Both the position numbers and the translations under genes were made by a program. Below are positions 1 through 7,608 of a stretch of 19,667 nt of DNA, in pieces. The stretch comes from JAAEQG01 sp023133475 (GTDB lineage Bacteria > Planctomycetota > Phycisphaerae > UBA1845). Every line of letters begins with the position of its first letter. Position 1 is the stretch's first letter. The notes beneath the pieces were generated by a model, which saw only the letters and a program-made list of their open reading frames with translations, was not told the DNA's origin and searched no databases. Location: NCBI GenBank assembly GCA_030631415.1, contig DAOVLE010000080.1, positions 1 through 19,667 on the forward strand, in the 5' to 3' direction.

Positions 1-101
1 CATAAATGCCGGGCCTAGCGCAAGCCTGTCGCCTGTTTGCTGGTTGCACGATTGGGCACATTAACTTAGGTTACGCGGCAATGTTGCGAGAATCAGAGAA
101 T

Positions 102-1349
102 ATGGAAGAGACATACCATCAGGTTTTGAACTGCGGGATCGAACTGGTCGGGGCGCATTTGCCGACTCGACGGGCCGTGACAATGGAAATCCGCTTTCTG
201 GCGGGCACTTCCGATGAGCCGGCGGATCAGCTTGGCGTGGCCCATCTCATCGGCGAGACGGTGGACAAGGGCACCGAGAAGCGCGGCGGGCGTGAATTGC
301 TGGACGCATTCGATGTGCTTGGTGCATCACACGGTTCGTGGGTCGGGCGCGAGTGCTCGGGGTATCATCTGTTGTGTCTGCCGGAGTTCTTCGACCAGAC
401 GGTCTCCCTTCACGCCGAGTTTCTGCGAACGCCAACCTTTCAGGACCAGGCATGTCGGGTGGCGGTCGAGTTGGCCTGCCAGGAGATCACCGCACTGGAC
501 GACGATCCCCACGCCCTGCTGGACAAGTTGCTGGGGATGAAAAGCTATGGGCAGTTGTTGGGGCGGCACTCGTTGGGCGAGCGCGAGACGTTGGAGCGGA
601 TAGGCCCGGACCAGATCCGCAAGCAGTGGGAGAAGACTTATCACGCCGGCCGGATGCTGGTTTCGGTGGCTGGCCCGCTCGAGCCTCAGGTGGTTGCCCA
701 AAGCCTGGAGAGATGGTTCGAGGGTTTCGGCTCTCCGCAGCGTAGCGGCAGGGGACCTAAGCAGATCGAGTTTGCCGAGGGCAATTGGCACTATCCCAAG
801 GACGCCCAACAACAGCACCTGGGTATTTGTTATGCCGGGGTCCCTATGGGTCATGAGGATTACCCCATCGAGCAGGTCATTATTGGGTTGTTGGCTGGTG
901 GTATGAGTGCACGTTTGTTTACCGAGGTTCGTGAGAAGCAGGGGCTGGTTTATTGGGTTAGTGCGTGGCACGAGCATCCGCGTGGGTCGGGCATGATCTT
1001 CCTTGGTGCCTCCACCACACCAGCCCGTTGCGATAAGACCTACAGCACATTGCTGCGTGAGCTTGAGCGGCTGGGTGAGGACTTGGTAGATGATGAGCTT
1101 GCCCGTGCCAAAGCCGGCATATTGGTGCGTAGCGAGATGTCCGCTGATGTGACTCGGTCGCGGTGTGGCGAATTGATTGACGACCTGTTCCACTTTGGCC
1201 ACCCCTTGCCGCGTCAGGAAAAGATCGACCGCGTTCAAGCGGTGACGATAGAGGATGTGAAGCGTTATCTGGCAGCCCATCCCCGTGCGCCGCGATGCGT
1301 GGTAACCCTGGGACCTTGCGAAATGGGCAAAGCAGCAACGGAAAATTGA
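102..1349 (+). CDS. M16 family peptidase homologue, catalytically inactive partner subunit
   Basis: About 415 aa, insulinase/mitochondrial-processing-peptidase (M16B) fold. Homology begins directly after the ATG at 102 (METYH-type start); in-frame ATGs at 6 and 81 are possible but add unconserved residues, and none has a strong Shine-Dalgarno. Where an active M16 enzyme has HxxEH, this protein reads H48-L-I-G51-E52, so the catalytic Glu and second zinc His are missing while the following KGTEKR is kept. The substrate-gripping R/Y region is well preserved (SARLFTEVREKQGLVYW, about 269-285). Known M16B heterodimers split these roles: one subunit holds zinc, the other supplies the R/Y pair. The next gene is the complementary subunit, so I infer a heterodimeric zinc protease processing exported or misfolded peptides. 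Family assignment is firm; the substrate is unknown. Confidence 0.9.
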   Translation: MEETYHQVLNCGIELVGAHLPTRRAVTMEIRFLAGTSDEPADQLGVAHLIGETVDKGTEKRGGRELLDAFDVLGASHGSWVGRECSGYHLLCLPEFFDQTVSLHAEFLRTPTFQDQACRVAVELACQEITALDDDPHALLDKLLGMKSYGQLLGRHSLGERETLERIGPDQIRKQWEKTYHAGRMLVSVAGPLEPQVVAQSLERWFEGFGSPQRSGRGPKQIEFAEGNWHYPKDAQQQHLGICYAGVPMGHEDYPIEQVIIGLLAGGMSARLFTEVREKQGLVYWVSAWHEHPRGSGMIFLGASTTPARCDKTYSTLLRELERLGEDLVDDELARAKAGILVRSEMSADVTRSRCGELIDDLFHFGHPLPRQEKIDRVQAVTIEDVKRYLAAHPRAPRCVVTLGPCEMGKAATEN

Positions 1350-1590
1350 AAATGGAAAATGGAAAATGGGGGATGGGAGACATCACCGTTGTGTGCACTC
1401 CCTTCTTCTCTGCGTTCTCTGCGTCTCTGCGTTCATGAAAAATGTTGGTCAGCGGTGACAAGTCCGTAACGTTTAGCGGCGACCCGAAGGGGAGCGTGGA
1501 GCATGAAGCGTGGCGTGTGAAGCATGGAGCGTTGTGAATGGATAACGAAGAAGAGTGTGCAGACACCCAATTTTCCATTTTCCATTTGCA
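1341..1590. repeat. Composite inverted-repeat block between the two M16 genes
   Basis: The left arm (1341-1369) is an iterated GAAAATGGAAAATGG run that starts inside the last codons of the first M16 gene. The right arm (1567-1590) is its complement (CCATTTTCCATTTGCA), giving a widely spaced inverted repeat. Inside, 1408-1437 holds iterated CTCTGCGT ending in GTTCATG, the same module as the arms of the palindromic block at 11890-12048. Between 1498 and 1545 there are several GCATGGAGCGT/GTGAAGCATGG-like short repeats. No ORF of interest lies here. It is probably a dispersed non-coding repeat; any function is unknown. Confidence 0.65.
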
Positions 1591-1630
1591 ACCTCGCGGG
1601 TGAATGAAATTGCTTTGACAGTGGGGACTT

Positions 1631-2872
1631 ATGACTAATCCGTTTACGACAACCCAGTTGAGCAACGGGCTTAGGGTGGTGATCGAGCATATGCCCGATG
1701 TCAAGACCACCGCTGCCGGTTTTCTGGCCCGTACCGGCACGCGGGATGAAGAGCGGGCGTTGGCTGGTGTGTCCCACTTTCTCGAACACATGTGCTTCAA
1801 GGGCACCGAGAAGCGCGACGGGCATCAGATCAATGCCGATTTTGACGCCATCGGTGGGCATCCCAACGCATTTACCGCCCAGGATCGCACCTTCTACCAC
1901 GGTGTGGCCCGCACGCAGGATATCGATGCCCAAATCGAGCTGCTGGCGGACATGATGCGCTCGACCATTCCGCCAGACGAATTCGATACGGAAAAGAAAG
2001 TGGTGCTCGAAGAGATCGCAATGGCCAACGACCAACTCGAGCACGTGGCCTTCGATTTCATTCTCGAGCAGGTTTTTCCCGGGCATGCCCTGGGTTGGCC
2101 TGTGCTGGGCTACCCCGAGACGCTCCGCAACCTGACCCGCCAACAGATGTATGAGTATTTCAGACGGCGGTATGTCCCCGGGAACATGGTGCTGATCGTA
2201 GCCGGAAGTGCCGATCCGCAATCGATCATCGCATCAGCCCAACGCCATTGTGGAGCGTGGGAGCCCGGTGGCGTATCGGATGGGCGGTCGGCTCCGCGTG
2301 TAGGGCAAGGCTTGGCGGTCAAACAGGTGCAGCGGTTTAATCAGCAGTTAATCTCGATTTCGTTCCCGGCTCCGGCGGCGACTGATCCGCTGCACGAGAC
2401 GGCTCAAGCCGCCGCGTCGATCCTGGGAGGCAATAACTCGCGGTTCTACTGGAACATCATGCAAAAGGGTTTAAGCCCGCGAGCCGGTGCGTGGCGACTG
2501 GGCTATTCCGATAATGCCCTGCTGATTCTGTCCGGGCTGTGCGAACCGGAAAACGCCGAGAAGTTGGTCGAGGCGATGCGCAGCGAAGCCGCCGGCATCT
2601 GCCGCCAACCGGTGAAAGAGCATGAGATCGACCGGGTCAAGAATCGTCGCCGGACATCACTGGCGGTCGAGGGCGAGTCGCCGTATTATCGCCTGGCCCA
2701 GGTCATGGACGACGTGGATTACCGTGGTCAACCACGGACCGTCGAGGAGCGGCTGGCTTTGGTGGAACAGGTCAGCCACAATTCGATCCGGGAGTGCTTC
2801 GAGCGATTCCCCATCGATGGCGAGGGGCATCTGGTCAGTGTTGGGCCTCGCAGTTGGCCTGAGTTGAATTAA
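1631..2872 (+). CDS. M16 family zinc peptidase, catalytically active subunit
   Basis: 413 aa, M16B peptidase. The start at ATG 1631 is supported by GGGGA a few bases upstream and by homology beginning at once (LSNGLRVVIEH). The inverted zinc motif is intact: H49-F-L-E52-H53, followed by the conserved FKGTEKR, and the third ligand is E127 or E128 in EKKVVLEEIA, at the usual distance. By contrast its C-terminal half has a poor version of the R/Y substrate-binding stretch (NSRFYWNIMQKGLSPRAGAW), which the upstream gene keeps. No signal peptide is visible, so it probably acts in the cytoplasm or needs another export route. Together with the first gene it should form a heterodimeric protease. The 281-bp spacer is filled with repeats, so co-transcription is likely but not shown. 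Confidence 0.93.
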   Translation: MTNPFTTTQLSNGLRVVIEHMPDVKTTAAGFLARTGTRDEERALAGVSHFLEHMCFKGTEKRDGHQINADFDAIGGHPNAFTAQDRTFYHGVARTQDIDAQIELLADMMRSTIPPDEFDTEKKVVLEEIAMANDQLEHVAFDFILEQVFPGHALGWPVLGYPETLRNLTRQQMYEYFRRRYVPGNMVLIVAGSADPQSIIASAQRHCGAWEPGGVSDGRSAPRVGQGLAVKQVQRFNQQLISISFPAPAATDPLHETAQAAASILGGNNSRFYWNIMQKGLSPRAGAWRLGYSDNALLILSGLCEPENAEKLVEAMRSEAAGICRQPVKEHEIDRVKNRRRTSLAVEGESPYYRLAQVMDDVDYRGQPRTVEERLALVEQVSHNSIRECFERFPIDGEGHLVSVGPRSWPELN

Positions 2873-2880
2873 CCGCACGC

Positions 2881-3987
2881 ATGGTGACCATGGCTCATTA
2901 CCGCGATTTGGATATTACGGTCATTTACTCGGAGGACGGGGTGGTCTCGTCCCCAGCCAAGCCCAGGCGGAGGGTCTCGACCGGGCGGCGAGCCGGTGCC
3001 GGGCGGTTGCTGGGGACTCTTACGCTGCTGGTGGCTGCCGGGTGGCTTTACGTCACCTGGTTCCCGGCGAGTCATTTCCTGCGCACCAGCCTTATCGAGG
3101 CGACGTTCAATCTTCCGGGGCTTATCGACCTGGAGCAGCTCTTGGGATTCAAGCCTCCACCTGCGGAGTTGGCCAACCCCGCCCCACCCGAATCGGAAAG
3201 TCTCGACGACCCCATGGGCGAGATGGAGGACTCTCGGGAGTCTGCCGTGGGGTCAGCCGAGCAGCCCGACGTCAGGAGCCCGGAGGCATTGGCCCAACAG
3301 CGTGACGATTCCAGGATCGCTCTTCGACGCCTGATGATTACCAAATATGCCTGGATAGTGGTCATGACCGCGGTGGCTTGTGCATTGGCGATGGCAGGTG
3401 GTGCGGGGGTTGGCGGCTGGTTAGCTGGCCCGGGGTCGGCGGGGATCGTGCGTCTGTTTGCGGTGGCGATGCTTGTGGGAGTGGGCATCATCGCCTGGAA
3501 GTGTTGGCCTCGGTTGGGTGAGGCAATCCCCGAGTTCCCGGAAACCTTGCAGTATGCTTATGCCGGTGGTTTTCTGCTGGCTGCGTGGGGGCTTTGTGCG
3601 AGTTGGTCGAAGTCTGGCGTGGGCTGGTTTATCCTGGTTGGCCTGGTTGGCTTGGTAGTGTTGTGCGGTGGTGCGTGGTGTATCTGGCGGACTTACGGGG
3701 AGGGGTGGCCTATTCGGGCGACTCAAACATTTTGGTTCGCCGCGTTGGTGATCGCCGCATTGACCGGTGCAGCCTTTTCGACTCACCTCCGCGGGCTGAT
3801 CGGTTTGTCCATCGTGCTGGTTCTTCTGTCATGTGTAGCCACGGCTGTGGGGATGTGGTACGGGCAGCATAACGGCGGGTTCGTCACCTTCAGGCCCACC
3901 GGGGTCACTTATCTCAAAGTGTTGGCCATTCAATCCGCCTTTGCCTGGGTGCTCCTGGTCACTCGGCGGATGGTTCGCGTGGGCTGA
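2881..3987 (+). CDS. Multi-pass membrane protein of unknown function
   Basis: 368 aa from ATG 2881 (ATG 2890 is equally possible; neither has a clear Shine-Dalgarno). It begins 8 nt after the active M16 gene, so it is probably in the same transcript. Visible layout: a basic cytoplasmic N-terminus, one membrane segment at about 43-62, then a hydrophilic acidic Pro/Glu/Ser-rich region (about 95-150), then six or seven closely spaced hydrophobic segments from about 155 to 360. I do not recognise the family. The last residues (VTRRMVRVG) may not be native: they resemble the N-terminus expected for the Fic remnant that follows in another frame, so the true C-terminus may have been lost at a junction near 3955. 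Confidence 0.75.
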   Translation: MVTMAHYRDLDITVIYSEDGVVSSPAKPRRRVSTGRRAGAGRLLGTLTLLVAAGWLYVTWFPASHFLRTSLIEATFNLPGLIDLEQLLGFKPPPAELANPAPPESESLDDPMGEMEDSRESAVGSAEQPDVRSPEALAQQRDDSRIALRRLMITKYAWIVVMTAVACALAMAGGAGVGGWLAGPGSAGIVRLFAVAMLVGVGIIAWKCWPRLGEAIPEFPETLQYAYAGGFLLAAWGLCASWSKSGVGWFILVGLVGLVVLCGGAWCIWRTYGEGWPIRATQTFWFAALVIAALTGAAFSTHLRGLIGLSIVLVLLSCVATAVGMWYGQHNGGFVTFRPTGVTYLKVLAIQSAFAWVLLVTRRMVRVG

Positions 3988-4274
3988 CGCACATCGAGCG
4001 GGCGCGGGGGTTTCTGGAGGCTGCGGCGCTCTCGGAGGATTGGATTCGCCGCATGAGCCGGCGGGCACTGGTGTTGGAAGCACATCACACCACCCATATC
4101 GAGGGGACAAGACTGACGCTGGAGCAGGCTGAGCGCCTGTGGGCCGGTGAGAACGTCCCCGAGGTCGATCCCGACGACGTGCGGGAACTGCTGAACTACC
4201 GGCAGGCATTCGACTTGGTCTCCGACAAAACGAGCTACGGAGCACCAGCCCCCGCAGGGGGCGACGGAATATAG
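3984..4274 (+). pseudogene. Fic-family protein remnant (N-terminal part only)
   Basis: The frame reads LTHIERARGFLEAAALSED, then HHTTHIEGTRLTLEQAE and DDVRELLNYRQAFD. These are the N-terminal helices and the inhibitory-helix-like IEGT region that precede the Fic core in Fic/DOC AMP-transferases. The catalytic HPFxxGNGR motif and everything after about position 4226 are missing; the frame then runs into the inverted-repeat element and stops at 4274. At the left, the end of the preceding membrane protein in another frame (TRRMVRV) would complete the Fic N-terminus if a small frameshift near 3983 is allowed. The first ATG in frame (4053) is too far inside the domain to be the original start. It is not expected to make a working enzyme. 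Confidence 0.7.
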
Positions 4275-4494
4275 CCCAGGGTGAAGCGAAGCGGAACCCT
4301 GGGTAAGCGATCCCGTGCAATCTGAGCCCCCGAAGGGGGCGATGGAAATCATGCAACACGGCACGGATCACAATGACACTATAATGGCACATCGTTCCGT
4401 CGCCCCCGTTGGGGGCTCAAATGACAATGCCTGTCGTACCCAGGGTTCGCTTCGCTTCACCCTGGGCTATATTCCGTCGCCTCCTCCGGAGGCT
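4247..4494. mobile_element. 248-bp nested inverted-repeat (MITE-like) element
   Basis: The outer arms are near-perfect inverted repeats: 4247-4304 against 4438-4494, sharing CGACGGAATATAGCCCAGGG and a GTGAAGCGAAGCG stretch that differs by about one base in the inner 42 bp. An inner pair, 4323-4347 (TGAGCCCCCGAAGGGGGC...) against 4395-4419, forms a second inverted repeat, and each GCCCCC..GGGGGC unit is itself a hairpin. There is no internal gene. The element sits exactly where the Fic gene breaks off. I see no clear target duplication. Similar modular palindromes are frequent in planctomycete genomes, in my recollection; whether they still move is unknown. Confidence 0.65.
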
Positions 4495-4767
4495 AAGAAT
4501 ACGAACAAAAACGAGAACATTAGATTCACGACGTTGCATGGCATCCAACCAATTAAAGTGTAGACCGAAAAGATCAGGCGCACCACAGACCATGGCCACA
4601 CCCACACGTCTCCAGGAAACCTTGACATGTATGTTTCCTTGTGTACCTTGGCATCAAAGCGGTAAATCCTGGGGGATTCGGGGGGCTAGCCCCCCAAGAG
4701 AACCCACAAATTCTATGGGAGAGCCGATGTGTCTTTCTTTTCTGTGAAAGTCGAAGGGTCGTCTTGG
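4495..4767. other. Non-coding spacer with a 16-bp perfect palindrome
   Basis: No convincing gene. The part from 4495 to about 4570 is A+T-richer than its surroundings. At 4680-4695 lies the perfect palindrome GGGGGGCTAGCCCCCC, flanked by GGGGATTC and AAGAGAACCC, another repeat type that often yields false ORFs. No remainder of the Fic gene is found here, so that sequence was deleted rather than just separated. No confident promoter for the next gene was seen. Confidence 0.5.
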
Positions 4768-6840
4768 ATGAAGCTGCGTCATTGGAGGCACCGAACGATG
4801 TTTGCTTCCGCGACTCCCTGTCTTATAGGCTGGGTTGCCTTGGCCTGCCTCATGGTCTGGCCAGGTGCCGGTGAGCCGGCATTCGCGTTAAATGAACCTG
4901 GGATGTTCGTCGCTCAGCCTGCGACGTACAACTCTCCTTCAGGCGTTTACGCGATGTTCGTCGATCCCGGTGAACGCATGGGCCGGTCCAGTGCCACGTA
5001 CCGCTTCTCCAAGAACAGGAAGGGGGTCTGGTCTGGTGAGCGGGAATACACGCTGCGCGTGGTGACGGTGACTGACCAGGGCTTCGTTGTGGGGATCGCC
5101 TATCGAGATGTTCCACGGGAACGCGACGGAAGAGAGATGGACCCGACCAAGCACTTTCACATCATCATTCTCGACGCCAGTGGGCGCGAGATACTGAACG
5201 ATGTGTCAGAACGCCCTTTCCGGGCGTTCTTCAATCCGCCCAAACCCAATGCGCCTTACGCTCAGCAGATTCTCGTCGATCCCGAGAACGACCGTGTCGT
5301 GGTTCGGCTCGTTGAAGACGAGATGTTTGGACGTGACGGATGGCGTATCTACCGCCTTTCGACTGGCGACCTGCTTGACCGATTCTGGCCTGAGAAGCGG
5401 ATGCCAGAGCCCGGGAATGCGAGATTCGTCATCGACAGCCAACTCATCCCTGACACTCCGCTGATCCTCGCACACTGGTACGCCAAGGGACCAGACTACG
5501 AAGTGAAGGATGCAGGTGCTCGATTCACCTTGGTGAACACGGACGGTCGCCCCGTTTGGATGTTCGATGCACCAAACGACTACGCCGGCCTGGATCTCTA
5601 CAAGCATGCGTACATGGGCGTTGGCCCCGTTGACTACTTTAAGAAACATCCCGCGATATTACGGATTGACGGACGCAAGCGCTTCGATCTCCGACTCTTT
5701 GTGGACAACCAGCGAGTCACTTTTGAAATCAAGAAGGAAGGTGACGGGAGATGGATTGTCACGGAGGCGGCGCGAGGAGGTTACATGAAGCAAGAACCTC
5801 AGGTGGAGTCTCCCGTCAAGGGAATGTTGCGCTATCTAGGGGAGGTCACGCTGGGGCAAACACAAGACGCGCTTGCACTTCTCGGAGAAGTGGGGCGATT
5901 CACTTTTGACGAAGATGGGAACATCTGCGTTCTCCGATTCCAGAGAGATGTTGTGGATCTGGTGGTCGGCGAATCTCCCAAAGCAGAGCACCTTGACGCC
6001 GTGGTCGGGTTCACAGTGGATCACCAAGGCCGGCTTTACGCCGTGGCGCAGGGAACGGGAGCCGTCCACGTTTTTGACGAAACCGGCCAATTTTCTCACC
6101 TCTGCGAACCCGGCCCCACAGACATGCCAGGAACCGTTCGGGAAGCTTTCATTGCCGTAACGGACGGCGGCGTCATCTATGTGCAACGGCCCAAAACGAA
6201 GGTGTACTCGCCGCCGGACGAATACCTGCGCTATTCCACGAGCGGTGAGCCGCCGGAAGTTGTCACGTTCACTCCGCGGCTGGCGACCGCCACCTTTGGG
6301 CCTGGCTGGGCATTTCAGCCTGGGACCGGCTATCGATGTGGGTTCTGCATGTTCAAGGGCGATACGAGGCTGATGCTGGTTGACCCACCGGGCAAGGTGA
6401 TCCGCGAAATCCGCAGACGGCCCAACGGCAAGTACTTCTCGCACGTCGGGTCATTCGCCATGGGCCCGGACGGCTCTATGGCAGCACTCAGCAGCGAACT
6501 GAGCGGAGATCAGCGTCAAAGTGAGCTTGATCTTTTCTCGCCCACAGGTGATCCGACTCGGACCATCGTGCTGCCGCGAGCCCGGAAGATGTTCTTGACG
6601 GTGGCTTTGGACGGCCATCGTGCCGTCGTCGTCGGCAAGGAAGAAGCCCTCGTCGTTGATGCGACCAGCGGCCAGATTGAACGCTACGCCCTGGAACAGC
6701 CACCGACAGCCTCCAGGAAGTGGCGGGCGTTCTTGGCTGGAGGGGGCCGAGAGTTACTGCTTTTCGATGCCCGAAGGTACAGCACGGGAGACGCGGCTGT
6801 CCTTCGATACGAGCTTCCCGATCTCAGCAGCCGGAAATGA
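4768..6840 (+). CDS. Large exported protein, possible beta-propeller, function unknown
   Basis: 690 aa from ATG 4768, chosen because AAGGG lies about 9 nt upstream and because it gives a proper signal peptide: basic MKLRHWRHR, hydrophobic CLIGWVALACLMVW, and a likely cut after GEPAFA near residue 40. A longer frame opens with GTG at 4729. The mature protein is globular, without further membrane segments. Its second half contains short strands with propeller-like phrases (FDEDGNICVLRF, FTVDHQGRLYAVAQ, VHVFDETGQFSHLCEPG), resembling NHL/WD-type blades but too diverged to name. I do not recognise the family. It is similar in size and style to the NHL lipoprotein at 15969-17999. The stop overlaps a small downstream ATG (ATGA). 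Confidence 0.85.
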   Translation: MKLRHWRHRTMFASATPCLIGWVALACLMVWPGAGEPAFALNEPGMFVAQPATYNSPSGVYAMFVDPGERMGRSSATYRFSKNRKGVWSGEREYTLRVVTVTDQGFVVGIAYRDVPRERDGREMDPTKHFHIIILDASGREILNDVSERPFRAFFNPPKPNAPYAQQILVDPENDRVVVRLVEDEMFGRDGWRIYRLSTGDLLDRFWPEKRMPEPGNARFVIDSQLIPDTPLILAHWYAKGPDYEVKDAGARFTLVNTDGRPVWMFDAPNDYAGLDLYKHAYMGVGPVDYFKKHPAILRIDGRKRFDLRLFVDNQRVTFEIKKEGDGRWIVTEAARGGYMKQEPQVESPVKGMLRYLGEVTLGQTQDALALLGEVGRFTFDEDGNICVLRFQRDVVDLVVGESPKAEHLDAVVGFTVDHQGRLYAVAQGTGAVHVFDETGQFSHLCEPGPTDMPGTVREAFIAVTDGGVIYVQRPKTKVYSPPDEYLRYSTSGEPPEVVTFTPRLATATFGPGWAFQPGTGYRCGFCMFKGDTRLMLVDPPGKVIREIRRRPNGKYFSHVGSFAMGPDGSMAALSSELSGDQRQSELDLFSPTGDPTRTIVLPRARKMFLTVALDGHRAVVVGKEEALVVDATSGQIERYALEQPPTASRKWRAFLAGGGRELLLFDARRYSTGDAAVLRYELPDLSSRK

Positions 6841-7001
6841 GGAGCAGGATTGTGGCAACGAACCACACGGACGAAGTCGCTGGGACGATAAGGGGTCGGG
6901 AGTCTTTACTCGGTATCGCCTGTCTTCTTACTCATGCAGCCACACCTGCCGTTTTCGCCATGAACCCTTCCCGCTTTGCCGCAACGCGTACGCAACGAAT
7001 T
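6837..7001 (+). pseudogene. Possible truncated ORF with a signal peptide, cut off at the Septu operon
   Basis: An ATG overlaps the stop of the exported-protein gene (ATGA at 6837-6840), the classic coupling arrangement. The first 40 or so residues look like a signal peptide: charged start, then SLLGIACLLTHAATPAVFA. After about residue 55 the frame enters the antisense of ptuB and continues to 7268 as arginine- and proline-rich sequence with no protein character. A gene that lost its 3' part when the Septu operon arrived would look like this; so would a chance frame. No family is recognised and the ribosome-binding site is weak. Confidence 0.25.
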
Positions 7002-7608
7002 AGCCGAGCACTTGTCGAATGGCTACGAAGAACTCCGGGAACATGCCGGCACTATCTCGTTGTAGACAGGCATGCACTTCTTCCGGGTTCAGGTCCGCCA
7101 GGGCCGCAATCGCGGCGGCTCGCAATGCTTGCAGCTTGTCTATATCCAATCGAAGCCGACTTATCGTCTCCTTTGCTGCAAGATCGTCATCCGCCCTTGG
7201 ATAAATCGCACCGTCTCCAGCGAAATGCAATCTATCTTCACACATCGGATCCAGCGGCGAGACCATGAGCGCCTCTTCGTACCAATCCCCCTTGGCCACA
7301 CCACAATGCTGAGGCTCTCCGGGCTTCAGGCGATTCTGGCAGGAGCACAGCAGGTTGTCGTAGTCCAACTCCACTTCTGCGAACTCGGGTCGGGATCTGG
7401 GCCGAAGGTGCTCGATGTGGCTATCGTTATCGACCAGGCGCCTTTCGCAGTAGCAACAGGTCCAGCCCTGCTCCCACATCAAGGATGTTCTCAACGCTGC
7501 CTTCGCTTCGTTCGTCAGATTGTCGTAGTTCGGCTTCCAGTCATCGTTTTCTGCCGCCTTGAAGTCAATCAGCTCCTGGGGCTCTGCTCCCTTCGTGATA
7601 TGCTTCAT
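7000..7608 (-). CDS. ptuB: Septu anti-phage defence HNH nuclease PtuB
   Basis: 202 aa, second gene of the Septu pair. It belongs to the HNH family also found as the effector of some retrons. Features: Cys pair C51-C52/C54 (WTCCYCERRL), the nuclease core HIEHLRPRS at 64-72, D82-Y-D-N85 followed by C88-S-C90, and HCG at 101-103, together forming a beta-beta-metal site with a zinc ribbon. The start ATG (7608-7606) overlaps the ptuA stop as ATGA, so translation is coupled. In characterised Septu systems PtuB nuclease dimers sit on a PtuA ATPase assembly and cut nucleic acid once the ATPase senses infection. Length and motifs are those of a complete, probably active protein. The operon is lower in G+C than most of the window, which suggests acquisition. 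Confidence 0.9.
   Translation of the reverse strand: MKHITKGAEPQELIDFKAAENDDWKPNYDNLTNEAKAALRTSLMWEQGWTCCYCERRLVDNDSHIEHLRPRSRPEFAEVELDYDNLLCSCQNRLKPGEPQHCGVAKGDWYEEALMVSPLDPMCEDRLHFAGDGAIYPRADDDLAAKETISRLRLDIDKLQALRAAAIAALADLNPEEVHACLQRDSAGMFPEFFVAIRQVLG

Noticed and set aside
327..1280. 317-codon minus-strand frame opposite the first M16 gene
   Set aside because: Shadow of a well-supported coding frame; composition is that of antisense codons and no domain is visible.
4247..4494. Possible CRISPR or tandem array because of repeated GCCCCC/GGGGGC units
   Set aside because: The units are inverted and nested, not regularly spaced direct repeats; there are no spacers and no cas genes.
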